Source: Pseudomonas sp. P8_241
GTDB lineage: Bacteria > Pseudomonadota > Gammaproteobacteria > Pseudomonadales > Pseudomonadaceae
NCBI RefSeq assembly: GCF_034008315.1
Contig: NZ_CP125377.1
Coordinates: forward strand, 4,276,501 to 4,340,500
Reading direction: 5' to 3'
DNA length: 64,000 bases
Positions 48,676 to 57,131 of the stretch are shown here, piece by piece. The notes below the pieces were generated by a model, which made no database searches, was not told where the DNA came from, and worked only from the letters and a program-made list of their open reading frames with translations. Numbering within the stretch: the first letter of the stretch is position 1; the number at the start of each line of letters is the position of its first letter. Made by a program: the position numbers and the translations under genes.

Positions 48676-48693
48676 TGTAAAACACCCTTTACA
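48676..48693. promoter_or_regulatory. operator 1, TGTAAA-N6-TTTACA
   Basis: A perfect 6-6-6 palindrome. Its form equals the TyrR-box consensus known from E. coli. Its twin lies 40 bases (centre to centre) downstream. Confidence 0.65.
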
Positions 48694-48715
48694 TCCGGAA
48701 AAACTCCGGCGAACA

Positions 48716-48733
48716 TGTAAAGGGTCTTTTACA
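48716..48733. promoter_or_regulatory. operator 2, TGTAAA-N6-TTTACA
   Basis: The second perfect copy, ending 13 bases before the membrane-protein ATG and just before the AGGAGG ribosome site, where bound protein would block transcription. Confidence 0.65.
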
Positions 48734-48746
48734 TCAGGAGGATGCA

Positions 48747-49121
48747 ATGAAACGCTTTTATATGGAAATGGGCGCGGCGATGGCGCTGTACACGATACTT
48801 TTGATCACTTCGCTGATCTTGCTCAAAGACCAGCAGGACATGGCGATTGCGCTGAAGATCATCATCACCCTGCTACCGATGATCCCCGCGGGGCTGATGT
48901 GCTGGGCGGTGGTGCGCAACATGCGCACGCTGGACGAAATGCACCTGCGCATCCAGTACGAAGCCCTGGGTTTCGCCTTTGCCGCGTCGGCGCTGCTGAC
49001 GTTCACCTACGGTTTTCTGGAAAACGTCGGCTTTCCCCACGTGTCATGGGTCTGTGTATGGCCGGTGATGGGCTTGATGTGGATGGTCGGGCTCAGGCTG
49101 GCCAAGCGACGTTATCAATGA
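48747..49121 (+). CDS. four-helix membrane protein of unknown function
   Basis: A 124-residue membrane protein with four helices (AAMALYTILLITSLILL; MAIALKIIITLLPMIPAGLMCWAV; ALGFAFAASALLTFTYGFL; VSWVCVWPVMGLMWMVGL). A charged loop RNMRTLDEMHLRIQYEA connects helices 2 and 3. Such proteins are commonly paired with a small XRE-type regulator, as here. An ideal AGGAGG site and twin operators precede it. Its stop overlaps the HTH gene start by four bases. Function not known. Confidence 0.8.
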   Translation: MKRFYMEMGAAMALYTILLITSLILLKDQQDMAIALKIIITLLPMIPAGLMCWAVVRNMRTLDEMHLRIQYEALGFAFAASALLTFTYGFLENVGFPHVSWVCVWPVMGLMWMVGLRLAKRRYQ

Positions 49122-49318
49122 ACAACTGCCTCAAGGAACTGCGCGCCGAACGCAAGTGGTCGCAGGTTGATCTGGCGGCGCTGCTGAAGGTTTCGCGGCA
49201 GACGATCAATGCCATCGAAAACGGTCGTTACGATCCCAGCCTGCCGCTGGCTTTCCAGATCGCCCGGGTCTTTGCGTTGCCGATCGAAAGCATTTTCGAC
49301 GATGAGTTCTCCGGATAA
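49118..49318 (+). CDS. small XRE-type HTH regulator (YozG-like)
   Basis: A 66-residue single-domain helix-turn-helix protein: LKELRAERKWSQVDLAALLKVSRQTINAIENGRYDPSLPLAFQIARVFALPIESIF, the pattern of YozG/HTH_3 mini-regulators. Overlaps the membrane protein gene (ATGA). The twin TGTAAA-N6-TTTACA sites upstream of the pair are the likely operators, giving an autoregulated two-gene operon. Confidence 0.9.
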   Translation: MNNCLKELRAERKWSQVDLAALLKVSRQTINAIENGRYDPSLPLAFQIARVFALPIESIFDDEFSG

Positions 49319-49325
49319 TCCCCTC

Positions 49326-50048
49326 ATGAGCCACGTTGAAACCCTGGCCAAAATTATCCTCGGCCCGCTGCTGTTGGCCCAAGGGCTGTATACCCGCCGG
49401 GTGACGCCCAGGTTGCCGGAGGCTGCGGGCGAGCGTCAGGGTGTGGCGGGCATCGGCGATGCCCTGCGCCTGTTGATCGTCGGCGACAGTGCGGCGGCGG
49501 GCGTTGGTGCTTTGACTCAGTGTGACGCCCTCAGCGGCCGGTTGGTCGGGCGTTTGGCGGCTGACTTTCGTGTGTCGTGGAAACTCTGGGCGCAGTCGGG
49601 TCTGGATTCACAAGCATTACTCGACTTGCTTCAACAGCACGCGCCAGAGCCGTTCGATGTGGTGCTGCTGTCGATTGGTGTCAACGATGTCACCAGCGCG
49701 CTCTCACTGGATCAGTGGTTGATCCGGCAGCGACAACTGATGGCGCTGTTGTGCGAAAAATTCGCTGTGCAGCAGATTGTCGTCTCCCCGCTTCCACCGA
49801 TGCACCTGTTTCCCGCATTGCCACAGCCGCTGCGCTGGTACCTGGGTTTTCGAGCCCGTCGTTTCAACGCGCATCTGGCGCAACTGGCAGCCAACGTGGA
49901 TCAATGTACGATGCTCAGCACCCCGCTCGCACCCGAGGCGGGGTTGATGGCCAGCGATGGTTTTCATCCGGGACCAATGATTTACAGTCAATGGGCGGAC
50001 GACGCAGCCCAGGTCATCCACCAGCGTTTTCGAAGCAAACAACAATAA
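49326..50048 (+). CDS. SGNH/GDSL-family hydrolase
   Basis: A 240-residue esterase-like protein. SGNH blocks: GDSAAAGVG with Ser55 (residues 53-61), the glycine of block II in WAQSGLDSQ, GVND at 118-121 and DGFHPG with Asp211 and His214. A hydrophobic N-terminal segment (ILGPLLLAQGLY) may anchor it to the membrane. I chose the ATG at 49326; an alternative ATG at 49302 overlaps the HTH gene. Probably a lysophospholipase or arylesterase; substrate unknown. Confidence 0.85.
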   Translation: MSHVETLAKIILGPLLLAQGLYTRRVTPRLPEAAGERQGVAGIGDALRLLIVGDSAAAGVGALTQCDALSGRLVGRLAADFRVSWKLWAQSGLDSQALLDLLQQHAPEPFDVVLLSIGVNDVTSALSLDQWLIRQRQLMALLCEKFAVQQIVVSPLPPMHLFPALPQPLRWYLGFRARRFNAHLAQLAANVDQCTMLSTPLAPEAGLMASDGFHPGPMIYSQWADDAAQVIHQRFRSKQQ

Positions 50049-50064
50049 AAAACAGGAGTTGAAC

Positions 50065-50493
50065 ATGGCCGAACTGAACTTGAACGCCAACGTTGCCGTC
50101 ACGCTCGAGCAGTGGCACGAAATGATCAGCCGCAAGGACCTGAGCGCCCTGCCCGAGCTGCTCGACCCGCAAGCGGTGTTCCGCTCGCCGATGGCGCACA
50201 CGCCGTATCCGGGTGCGCCCGTGGTATCGATGATTCTCAATACGGTGATGAACGTGTTCGAAGACTTTGCCTATCACCGCGAGCTGGCAACCGGGGATGG
50301 CTTGAACGTGATTCTCGAATTCAGCGCCAGGGTAGGTGAAAAGGAGCTGAAGGGCATCGACATGATTCGCTTCAATGACCAGGGCAAGATTGTCGAGTTT
50401 GAGGTGATGGTGCGGCCGTTGAGTGGCTTGCAGGCACTGGGTGAGCAGATGGGGCAACGGTTGGGGGCTTATCTGAAAGCCAGTAAAGCCTGA
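50065..50493 (+). CDS. NTF2-like (SnoaL-type) protein
   Basis: A 142-residue protein with the cone-like NTF2 fold pattern: an N-terminal helix pair (EQWHEMISRKDLSALPELLDPQAVFRSP), strands with FEDFAYHRELATGDGLNVILEFSARVG and a final IDMIRFNDQGKIVEFEVMVRPLSGL. A good AGGAG site precedes the ATG. Probably cotranscribed with the SGNH gene 16 bases upstream. Ligand unknown. Confidence 0.8.
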   Translation: MAELNLNANVAVTLEQWHEMISRKDLSALPELLDPQAVFRSPMAHTPYPGAPVVSMILNTVMNVFEDFAYHRELATGDGLNVILEFSARVGEKELKGIDMIRFNDQGKIVEFEVMVRPLSGLQALGEQMGQRLGAYLKASKA

Positions 50494-50508
50494 CCCACCA
50501 AAGCCCCC

Positions 50509-50598
50509 TGTAGGAGCAAGCTTGCTCGCGATGACGGGGGGTCAGTTTGCATCTTTATGGACTGATCCACCGCTATCGCGAGCAAGCTTGCTCCTACG
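50509..50598. repeat. REP doublet (GCAAGCTTGCTCGCGATG type)
   Basis: Inverted arms of the GTAGGAGCAAGCTTGCTCGC form, separated by about 45 bases, in the convergent gap before the agmatine deiminase remnant. Confidence 0.9.
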
Positions 50599-50632
50599 GT
50601 TTTGTGTGGTGCCGGAAATTGAGGGCAACCGA

Positions 50633-50745
50633 TCAGGCCAGCGGCTGATGACTGGTCACACAGTGGATGCCGCCCCCGCCCGCCGAATATTGAGCTGCAC
50701 CACTTCACGGTCCGGGTAGAGCTCGGACAGTAGATCGTAGGCCTT
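50633..50745 (-). pseudogene. C-terminal remnant of an agmatine deiminase gene
   Basis: Read leftwards, about 37 codons match the end of agmatine deiminase (AguA): AYDLLSELYPDREVVQLNIR, then, after a short deletion that shifts the frame near 50690, AGGGGIHCVTSHQPLA and a stop. The GGGGIHCVT segment carries the catalytic cysteine of that family. The rest of the gene is missing; the upstream neighbour is a cytochrome c gene. Degraded and non-functional. Confidence 0.75.
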
Positions 50746-51121
50746 GGGCCGGGAAGGTTTGCAGGTAGGCCAGCAGGTCTTCGATTTTTTCCGGATCGCT
50801 GAGGCCCCAGAAAATCATGCGGGTGCCGGGCACGACTTTCTTCGGCGCCTCGAGGTAGGCGATCAGGGTTTCGCGGTCCCAGACCAGGTTGGCGGACTTC
50901 ATCGCATCGGAATACACGTAGTCCGTGGTGACGGCGGATTGGCGACCGATCACGCCATTGAGCTGCGGGCCGAAGAAGGCGCGAGCCGATTCGCCGATCT
51001 GGTGGCAGCCGCTGCAGAGGCGCTTGTAGACTTTCTCCCCGGCCTGTACATCGCCGGCAGCAAGGGCGGGAGTGCTGAGCACGAGCGCTGAGTAGAGGAT
51101 CAATGCGGCGATGTTCTTCAT
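50705..51121 (-). CDS. exported c-type cytochrome
   Basis: A 138-residue mono-haem cytochrome c: signal peptide MKNIAALILYSALVLSTPALA, haem motif CSGCH (YKRLCSGCHQIG), and a distal methionine in PGTRMIFWGLSDPEKIEDLLAYLQTF, the usual class I layout. Periplasmic electron carrier. The last dozen residues (GLRSTVRALPGP) are the agmatine deiminase remnant read in another frame, so the natural end was probably at the LQTFPA segment and the stop has been displaced. Confidence 0.88.
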   Translation of the reverse strand: MKNIAALILYSALVLSTPALAAGDVQAGEKVYKRLCSGCHQIGESARAFFGPQLNGVIGRQSAVTTDYVYSDAMKSANLVWDRETLIAYLEAPKKVVPGTRMIFWGLSDPEKIEDLLAYLQTFPAQGLRSTVRALPGP

Positions 51122-51201
51122 GTTCCGGTTCCGGACTGCGATTGCTGGCTATTGGAACATGACGGCTACGGATATCCAAAACGGTCAGGTGAACGCCAAA
51201 C

Positions 51202-51293
51202 CTGTAGGAGCAAGCTTGCTCGCGATGAGGGCGTATCAGACAACGGATTATTCATTGACCCACTGCTATCGCGAGCAAGCTCGCTCCTACAGG
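51202..51293. repeat. REP doublet (GCAAGCTTGCTCGCGATG type)
   Basis: Inverted arms at 51203 and 51269-51293 between the cytochrome gene's upstream region and the DUF1801 remnant. Confidence 0.9.
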
Positions 51294-51295
51294 GG

Positions 51296-51418
51296 TTACC
51301 TTTTGGTTCGGGAGGCAATGAGTTCGATCGCTTCCTGAATCAATGGTGCGGACACGGGCCTGGGTTTCCCCGCGTCAGCCTCCCAGTTCCTTGATGCGCT
51401 CGTCGATCAGCCCCGAGG
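51296..51418 (-). pseudogene. DUF1801 (YdhG-like) remnant with in-frame stop and deletion
   Basis: On the minus strand the sequence reads SGLIDERIKELGG, a stop (TGA where the family has tryptophan TGG), then RGETQARVRT; after an internal deletion and frame change the C-terminus LIQEAIELIASRTKR follows with a stop at 51296. LIDERIKELG-W-RGETLARVR is the standard N-terminus of DUF1801 proteins. Roughly 80 or more residues between are missing. It overlaps the last codons of the Ppx/GppA gene. Confidence 0.7.
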
Positions 51419-52345
51419 TTTGCTCATCAACCCATGCAGCACGCCGAACCGCAGACCCGGCTCAGACGCCGTCATATGCGTGATCCCCAACACTTTGAAC
51501 GCCGCCAGCATCACCACCAGACCACCGGGCAACATGCTCATGCGATGGGTGGGCAGGCCTGCCAACTTGAGGTGCTTGACGTGTTTGACTTCCAGCAGGC
51601 GCAGGGACAGGCGCAACAGTCCGCCGTAAGTGATGCCGCTTTGTCCCTCGTCATTCAAGCCGTTGGCCTTGAGCACCTTGGCCAGCATCCGCGCGGTGCC
51701 TGACGAACCAATCGCTTGCTGCCAGCCCATGACGCGGTAACGGCGGGCGACTTGCTCGAACTGCAACGTGGCCACGCGCTCGGCCTCCTGCAGCGCTTGA
51801 GCCATGATCCGCCCGCCGTAAAAGTAACGGGCGCCAAAAGTCCCGCTGCCGATGGCGATACTCTCGGTGCTGAGCACCCGGTCGCCACGGCCGATGATCA
51901 TTTCCGTCGAACCGCCGCCGATGTCCACCACCAGCCGCGTGCTTTGCGCATCCGGCAGCGTGTGGGCCACACCGGCGTAAACCAGTTGTGCTTCTTCATG
52001 CCCGGAAATAACGTCAATGCGAAACCCCAGGTGACGCTCGGCGGTGGCCAGGAACAGCGGTGCATTGTCCGCCTCGCGCACTGCGCTGGTCGCCACGGCC
52101 CGCACGCGAACCGCCTCGAAACCGCGCAGTTTCTTGCCGAATCGCGCCAGCGCCTGCCAACCGCGATCCAGCGCCAGTTCATCCAGCGCCCCACCCTGGA
52201 AACCCTCCGCCAACCGCACCGGTTCACGCAGGGTTCTGACTTCCAGGATAACCATCTGCTGGTTGCGCCGTACCGACTGGCCAATCATCATGCGAAACGC
52301 ATTGGAGCCCAGGTCGATGGCGGCAAACAGGGGGACGTCTTTCAT
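51407..52345 (-). CDS. Ppx/GppA-family phosphatase
   Basis: A 312-residue ASKHA-fold phosphatase. The first phosphate-binding motif AAIDLGSNAFRMMIG lies at the N-terminus and the second, VVDIGGGSTEMIIG, near residue 140; GHEEAQLVYAG and GSSGTARML are also conserved. Length corresponds to the two-domain core without the C-terminal HD domain of long Ppx or GppA enzymes. Likely an exopolyphosphatase or (p)ppGpp-5'-phosphatase. Start at 52345. An upstream Pho-box on the same strand suggests induction under phosphate limitation, which fits polyphosphate use. Its end overlaps the DUF1801 remnant. Confidence 0.9.
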   Translation of the reverse strand: MKDVPLFAAIDLGSNAFRMMIGQSVRRNQQMVILEVRTLREPVRLAEGFQGGALDELALDRGWQALARFGKKLRGFEAVRVRAVATSAVREADNAPLFLATAERHLGFRIDVISGHEEAQLVYAGVAHTLPDAQSTRLVVDIGGGSTEMIIGRGDRVLSTESIAIGSGTFGARYFYGGRIMAQALQEAERVATLQFEQVARRYRVMGWQQAIGSSGTARMLAKVLKANGLNDEGQSGITYGGLLRLSLRLLEVKHVKHLKLAGLPTHRMSMLPGGLVVMLAAFKVLGITHMTASEPGLRFGVLHGLMSKPRG

Positions 52346-52430
52346 AAGGGTTCCTTGCAAGTTCGTCTGCCGGCCGATTTCTGGTCGCCGGGCACTCAGG
52401 ACGGTTTGCGAGGATCTTGCACCCTCTTCG

Positions 52431-52448
52431 ATGACATCCAGATGACAG
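52431..52448 (-). promoter_or_regulatory. Pho box in front of the Ppx/GppA gene
   Basis: On the minus strand: CTGTCAT-CTGG-ATGTCAT, two PhoB half-sites 11 bases apart (7/7 and 6/7 matches to CTGTCAT). A CAAGAT -10-like hexamer starts exactly 11 bases after the box, the spacing of PhoB-activated promoters. The transcript would lead into the phosphatase gene about 75 bases on. Confidence 0.65.
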
Positions 52449-52474
52449 CACCGGCCATCCGCTCAATTGTTCAT

Positions 52475-52509
52475 CCGTCATCGAATTGTCATGTACCGGG
52501 CGCCATACT
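52475..52509 (+). promoter_or_regulatory. second Pho box with -10, divergent orientation
   Basis: CCGTCAT-CGAA-TTGTCAT (52475-52492), each half-site 6/7 to CTGTCAT, followed 11 bases later by CATACT (52504-52509). Predicted transcription start near 52516 on the plus strand. Confidence 0.6.
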
Positions 52510-52538
52510 CGGCCTATCAAATGCGTGCTTTATCTTCC

Positions 52539-52564
52539 GCTGCCACTTAAGGCAGCTTTTTTTT
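52539..52564 (+). terminator. orphan Rho-independent terminator
   Basis: GCTGCC-ACTTAA-GGCAGC followed by eight Ts. No plus-strand gene ends here; it would stop the transcript from the Pho-box promoter after about 50 bases. Confidence 0.85.
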
Positions 52565-52590
52565 GCCCGCAATTTCTTCAAATCGCCCCC

Positions 52591-52692
52591 CTGTAGGAGC
52601 GAGCCTGCTCGCGATGGACTCAGATGCGCCACGGCTAGCCAGATAGCACGCGTAATCGTTGGCGACCATCGCGAGCAAGCTCGCTCCTACAA
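52591..52692. repeat. REP doublet (GAGCCTGCTCGCGATGG type)
   Basis: Inverted arms GTAGGAGCGAGCCTGCTCGC and GCGAGCAAGCTCGCTCCTAC separated by about 55 bases. Confidence 0.9.
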
Positions 52693-52783
52693 GGGATCGC
52701 CGGGTATTCACTAACATTTGTCGATTGCGCGCTGCGTTGATTACAGTGGCGACTGCCCACACAACGTGACAAGGAACGAAGCA

Positions 52784-53101
52784 ATGGTGACCTGCTACCT
52801 GAAGTACGTGCTTGACCCTTACCAGCTCGAAGCGTTCGAGCATTACGGCAAGTTGTGGATTCCCCTGGTGGAAAAATTCGGCGGCCAGCACCACGGCTAT
52901 TTTCTGCCGTCGGAGGGCGCCAACAACATCGCCCTGGCGCTGTTCACCTTCCCGAGCCTGGCGACGTATGAACATTACCGCCAGCAGTCGATGGACGATC
53001 CAGACTGCATCGCCGCCTTCAAGTACGCCGAGGACAGGAAGTTCATCCTCAGCTACGAGCGTTCATTCATGCGGCCGGTGTTCGGCGATCAGGCACGCTG
53101 A
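52784..53101 (+). CDS. NIPSNAP-family protein
   Basis: A 105-residue ferredoxin-like-fold protein: VTCYLKYVLDPYQLEAFEHYGKLWIPLVEKFGGQHHGYFLPSEG then LFTFPSLATYEHYRQQSMDDPDCIAAFKYAED and ILSYERSFMRPV, the NIPSNAP pattern. A site AAGGAA precedes the ATG at 52784. Function unknown; members form dimeric beta-barrels. Convergent with the GNAT gene. Confidence 0.85.
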   Translation: MVTCYLKYVLDPYQLEAFEHYGKLWIPLVEKFGGQHHGYFLPSEGANNIALALFTFPSLATYEHYRQQSMDDPDCIAAFKYAEDRKFILSYERSFMRPVFGDQAR

Positions 53102-53102
53102 T

Positions 53103-53561
53103 TCAGGCTTTCCTCAAATCCAGCCCATAGGTGTAGTAACCGGGATCGCGCACCCAGCCCAGTGATTCATACAGTCGCTGGGCGGTGAAGTTGTCGGTGG
53201 CGGTTTCCAGAGTCATGCCTTTGCCACCGGCCAGCTTCACAAAGTCGCGAGCGGTGTTCATCAGCAGCGTGCCGACGCCTTTGCCCCGGGCGGCAGGTGT
53301 GGTGAACAGATCACCGAGCAGCCAGGTGCGATGGGCGTCGATGGAGGAAAAGGTCGGGAACAACTGGACGAAGCCGAGGTTTTCACCGTCAGCGTCCTGG
53401 GCAAGAAAAATCACCGATTCATCCCGGGCGATACGCTCGGCGATGAAGGCGCGGGATTGCGCAAGGTTCGACGGCTGCTCGTAGAACATCCGGTAAGCGT
53501 CAAACAAAGGGGCGATTTGATCGATGTGCGATGCGTCGGCGCGCAGGGCCTGAATAGCCAT
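53103..53561 (-). CDS. GNAT-family N-acetyltransferase
   Basis: A 152-residue acetyltransferase with the CoA-binding motif LGDLFTTPAARGKGVGTLLMNTARDFVK and the C-terminal LETATDNFTAQRLYESLGWVRDPGYYTYGLDL. The opening IQALRADASHIDQIAPLFDAYRMFYEQPSN is typical of a Pseudomonas group of small GNATs. Start at 53561; the frame upstream is not homologous. Substrate unknown. Confidence 0.9.
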   Translation of the reverse strand: MAIQALRADASHIDQIAPLFDAYRMFYEQPSNLAQSRAFIAERIARDESVIFLAQDADGENLGFVQLFPTFSSIDAHRTWLLGDLFTTPAARGKGVGTLLMNTARDFVKLAGGKGMTLETATDNFTAQRLYESLGWVRDPGYYTYGLDLRKA

Positions 53562-53646
53562 GAGGTTGCTCCATTGCGGTCTCAAGGAATTACAGACTAG
53601 CAATGGCAACGGAACAACGACGTAATATTTTCCGACGAAGATCACC

Positions 53647-53727
53647 CGTAGGAGCCGGCTTGCTGGCGAACCAGGCGACTCGGTGTGTCAGGCCGGCCGC
53701 CATCGCCGGCAAGCCAGCTCCTACAAG
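53647..53727. repeat. REP doublet (GGAGCCGGCTTGCTGGCGA type)
   Basis: Arms GTAGGAGCCGGCTTGCTGGC and GCCGGCAAGCCAGCTCCTAC in inverted orientation, between the GNAT and GMC genes. Confidence 0.88.
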
Positions 53728-53729
53728 GG

Positions 53730-55448
53730 TTACACGCGCACGTTACGCCCCGGCAACGAAGTGCGCTGACTGCTTTCCCAGCCTTCGACCAGACCCACCG
53801 GCACATCCGCAGACGGCAACATCTGTGCACCACGCACCAGATCGGAGGCACGCTCGGCAAGCATGATGGTCGGCGCATTGAGGTTGCCGTTCGGCTCGGT
53901 CGGGAACACTGACGAATCGATCACCCGTAGCCCGGCGATGCCGCGCACGCGCAACTCGGAATCGACCACCGCCATATCGTCCTCGCCCATGCGGCACGAA
54001 CCGCACGGATGGTAGGTGCTTTCCAGGTTGTCGCGCACGAAGGCGTCCAGGTCTTCATCACTGGTCACCTGGGCGCCCGGGGCGATCTCACCATCACGGA
54101 AGCGGTCCATGGCTTTCTGGCCGATGATCTCGCGGGTCAGGCGAATGCAACGACGGAAGCCTTCACGGTCCTCTTCCCGCTCCAGGTAGTTGAAACGGAT
54201 TTCCGGATGCTCGTACGGATCGGCCGAGCGTACGCGCACATAGCCGCGACTTTTCGGCTTGTTGGGACCTGTGAGCACCATGAAGCCATGGCCCTTGATC
54301 GGCTTGTTGCCGTCGTAGCGCATCGCTGCCGGCAGAAAGTGAAACTGGATGTCCGGCCAGCGCAGGCCTTTCTCGGAGCGGATGAAACCACCGGCCTCGA
54401 AGTGGTTGGTGGCGCCCAGGCCGTCCTTGAACAGCAACCAGCGCAGGCCGATCATCAGCTTGCTCAGCGGGTCCATCTTGTTGTTGAGGGTCACCGGTTC
54501 CTTGCAGCCGAACTGGATGTACACCTCGGCATGGTCCTGCAGGTTCTCCCCTACGCCCGGCAGGTCATGCCGCACGCCGATCCCGGCCTTGCGCAGGACG
54601 GCCGCCGGGCCGATGCCCGAGCGTTGCAGCAGGTGCGGCGAGCCGATCGGCCCGGACGAGATCAGCACTTCGCGGTTGCAGTACACCTGGTGGGTCTGCC
54701 CCCCGTGGTCATACATGACCCCTACCGCACGCTTGCCTTCGAGGATGACCTGACGGGTCATCGCATGGGTGACCACCGTCAGATTCGGACGGCCCATGGC
54801 CGGGCGCAGATAGGCGTTGGCGGTGGAGCAGCGCACACCGTTTTTCACGGTCATGTGCATCGCGCCAAACCCTTCCTGCATGTAGCCGTTGCAGTCTTCG
54901 GTCTTGATGTAGCCCGCCTCCGCCCCAGCTTCCACCCAGGCCCCGTACAGCGGGTTTTTCATGTGATTGCCGTTGGTGGTGTGCAGCGGCCCGGTCTGCC
55001 CGCGATAGCTGTCGCCACCCGATTCATAACTTTCTGCGCGCTTGAAGTACGGCAGGCAGTTGCGATAGCCCCAGCCTTCGGCACCCAGGGATTCCCACTC
55101 GTCAAAATCCAGTGCGTGCCCACGGATGTACACCAGCCCGTTGATCGACGACGAACCGCCCAGCACCTTGCCCCGGGGGCAGTGAATGCGTCGGCCGTTG
55201 AGGTGCGTTTCCGGCTCGGTTTCGTAGCGCCAGTTGTACTTCTTGGTGTTCATCGGGATCGAGAATGCGCTCGGCATCTGGATCACTACGCTCTTGTCAC
55301 TGCCGCCGAACTCCAGGACCAGCACCGAGGTCGCCGGGTCTTCGCTCAGGCGGTTGGCCAACACACAACCTGCCGAGCCTGCGCCAATGATGATGTAGTC
55401 GTATTTTTGCGTAGCCATTTTTTGCGTGGTCATTCTTTGCGTGGTCAT
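53730..55448 (-). CDS. GMC-family alcohol (choline dehydrogenase-like) oxidoreductase
   Basis: A 572-residue FAD enzyme. FAD motif [20 protein letters not shown] (residues about 18-37), GMC signature [18 protein letters not shown], and the C-terminal catalytic pair His480 ([11 protein letters not shown]) and Asn524 (GNLNAPT). Closest to BetA/AlkJ-type alcohol dehydrogenases. The N-terminus is a triple near-repeat [15 protein letters not shown] before the fold; the GGGAG site fits the first ATG (55448). It is three bases from the NCS1 permease gene and acts with the aldehyde dehydrogenase further upstream. Probably oxidises an alcohol taken up by the permease to an aldehyde. Confidence 0.9.
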   Translation of the reverse strand: MTTQRMTTQKMATQKYDYIIIGAGSAGCVLANRLSEDPATSVLVLEFGGSDKSVVIQMPSAFSIPMNTKKYNWRYETEPETHLNGRRIHCPRGKVLGGSSSINGLVYIRGHALDFDEWESLGAEGWGYRNCLPYFKRAESYESGGDSYRGQTGPLHTTNGNHMKNPLYGAWVEAGAEAGYIKTEDCNGYMQEGFGAMHMTVKNGVRCSTANAYLRPAMGRPNLTVVTHAMTRQVILEGKRAVGVMYDHGGQTHQVYCNREVLISSGPIGSPHLLQRSGIGPAAVLRKAGIGVRHDLPGVGENLQDHAEVYIQFGCKEPVTLNNKMDPLSKLMIGLRWLLFKDGLGATNHFEAGGFIRSEKGLRWPDIQFHFLPAAMRYDGNKPIKGHGFMVLTGPNKPKSRGYVRVRSADPYEHPEIRFNYLEREEDREGFRRCIRLTREIIGQKAMDRFRDGEIAPGAQVTSDEDLDAFVRDNLESTYHPCGSCRMGEDDMAVVDSELRVRGIAGLRVIDSSVFPTEPNGNLNAPTIMLAERASDLVRGAQMLPSADVPVGLVEGWESSQRTSLPGRNVRV

Positions 55449-55450
55449 AG

Positions 55451-57025
55451 TTATCTCCCGACCGTCGATTCAGTGAATACCGGCAGTGGCTGCTGTTTGT
55501 GGGTCAGCGTGTCGCCAGTGGTGTATTGAGGAGAGGTTTTCTCGATCTGCTGGATCACCACTTCTTCGTGTTTGAGATCGATCGAGCGGCTCAGCCAGTA
55601 ATACGCCACGCCCGAGACGATCAACCCGACCAGCCAGGCGATGTCGATGCTGCCCAGCGCTTTGGCGAGAGGGCCGACATACACCTCGCGTTGTTCAACG
55701 CCGTCGAAGATGTAGAAGAACGGGATCATCGAGATAAAACCGATGGCATAGGCGGCGATTCCGCGCAGGCCCCAGCTGCCGTAGATGTTGCCGTGGGGCA
55801 TGAAGAAGTGCGGGATGGCGTAGCGGCCCTTGCGCACGAAGAAGTAGTCGGTAAGGTTGACCGAGGTCCAGGGCACCAGGAAGTACAGCATCACCACCAG
55901 GTAGATGCCGAGAACCGACAGGCCTTTGCCCGTGCTCTGGATGCTCAGGGCCACGCCCAGTTGCAGCAGGATCACGAAGCCGATGGCCAGGATGCGGGCC
56001 TTGCGGGTGGGTTCGATGTGTTTGATAGAGTCGACGCAGGTCAGCGTGGTCAGCTTGGCGCTGTAGATGTTCATCGCGATCACCGGCAGGAACGCCAGGA
56101 TGGTGACCACCACCACCGCCGTACCCACCAGCGGCGACACGGTGTTGCCGACTTGCCCGAGGGCTACCAGCACGTCAGTGGAGTGCAGGTGATCGGCCAG
56201 CCAGCCACCCACGGAAATCATCCACGCACCGGACAGCGATGCCCCGAGGAACACCACGGCGATCAGCTTGCCGCTGGAGGTGTTCTTCGGCAGGTAGCGC
56301 GAGTAGTCCGACACATAAGGCGCATAGGCGATGTTGTAGCTGGCGGCCGCCGCAAACTGCGCAATGAAACCGGTCCAGTTGAAACCCAGCGGCTCACGGG
56401 CCACTTCGCCTTCTGCGAGTGCCGGCAGCACCGCATCCGGCACCCAGCCCATCACCACCGCCACGGTCACCAGGCCATACAGCGGCAATGACAGAAACAG
56501 CGCCCATTTGAAGCTGCGGTGCATCCAGTCATGGCCGAGAATCGCCAGCACCGCCGCCGGAATGGTCACCGCCACCGCGATCACCGCCGGGTTGAACCCG
56601 AACAGCGTGTGCAGCCCCTGCATCATCAGCACCAGGTTGACAATGTTGAAGCCGGCGAACACGAACAGCGTCGCCAGCAGCACCAGGATCACCCCGCGAT
56701 AACCGAACTGCGCCCGTGACTGGATCATCTGCGGCAAGCCAAGGTGCGGGCCTTGCGAACCGTGAAACGCCATGAACAGCGTGCCGAACATGATGCCCAG
56801 CGTACCGGCGAGCGTGGTCCACAGCGCGGTCAAGCCGACGCTTGGGCCGACGAAGCCGATGGTCATGGTGAAGAAGGTGAAGTTGCCGAGGAACCAGAAC
56901 GGGCCTTGGCTGGCCAGTTTGTCGGTGCGCTCGTTTTCGGGGATAAAGTCAATCGAATGCCCCTCGACGACAGACTTTTCGTCGAGGGCAGGCACGCTCG
57001 TGGCGGACTTGGCGTTAGTGTTCAT
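55451..57025 (-). CDS. NCS1-family (purine/cytosine-type) permease
   Basis: A 524-residue polytopic protein of the nucleobase:cation-symport-1 family with about twelve helices: [47 protein letters not shown], a central [22 protein letters not shown] signature and [21 protein letters not shown]. Members carry nucleobases, hydantoins, thiamine and other small N-compounds. In this operon, with a GMC oxidase and a ureohydrolase, it may import a guanidino or related compound. Gene order suggests cotranscription with the GMC gene. Confidence 0.92.
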   Translation of the reverse strand: MNTNAKSATSVPALDEKSVVEGHSIDFIPENERTDKLASQGPFWFLGNFTFFTMTIGFVGPSVGLTALWTTLAGTLGIMFGTLFMAFHGSQGPHLGLPQMIQSRAQFGYRGVILVLLATLFVFAGFNIVNLVLMMQGLHTLFGFNPAVIAVAVTIPAAVLAILGHDWMHRSFKWALFLSLPLYGLVTVAVVMGWVPDAVLPALAEGEVAREPLGFNWTGFIAQFAAAASYNIAYAPYVSDYSRYLPKNTSSGKLIAVVFLGASLSGAWMISVGGWLADHLHSTDVLVALGQVGNTVSPLVGTAVVVVTILAFLPVIAMNIYSAKLTTLTCVDSIKHIEPTRKARILAIGFVILLQLGVALSIQSTGKGLSVLGIYLVVMLYFLVPWTSVNLTDYFFVRKGRYAIPHFFMPHGNIYGSWGLRGIAAYAIGFISMIPFFYIFDGVEQREVYVGPLAKALGSIDIAWLVGLIVSGVAYYWLSRSIDLKHEEVVIQQIEKTSPQYTTGDTLTHKQQPLPVFTESTVGR

Positions 57026-57131
57026 GATGGACTCTTATTGTTGGAAGATCATGACGAGATAACCGCGTTGTTTCGGGTGAACGACGCCCGTTGGGCCTCC
57101 ATGCCGTTCCTGATGTTCAATGGTGTAAAAC

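Noticed and set aside
54009..55529. Plus-strand open frame of 506 codons
   Set aside because: Antisense of the GMC oxidoreductase gene; no domain pattern or ribosome site.
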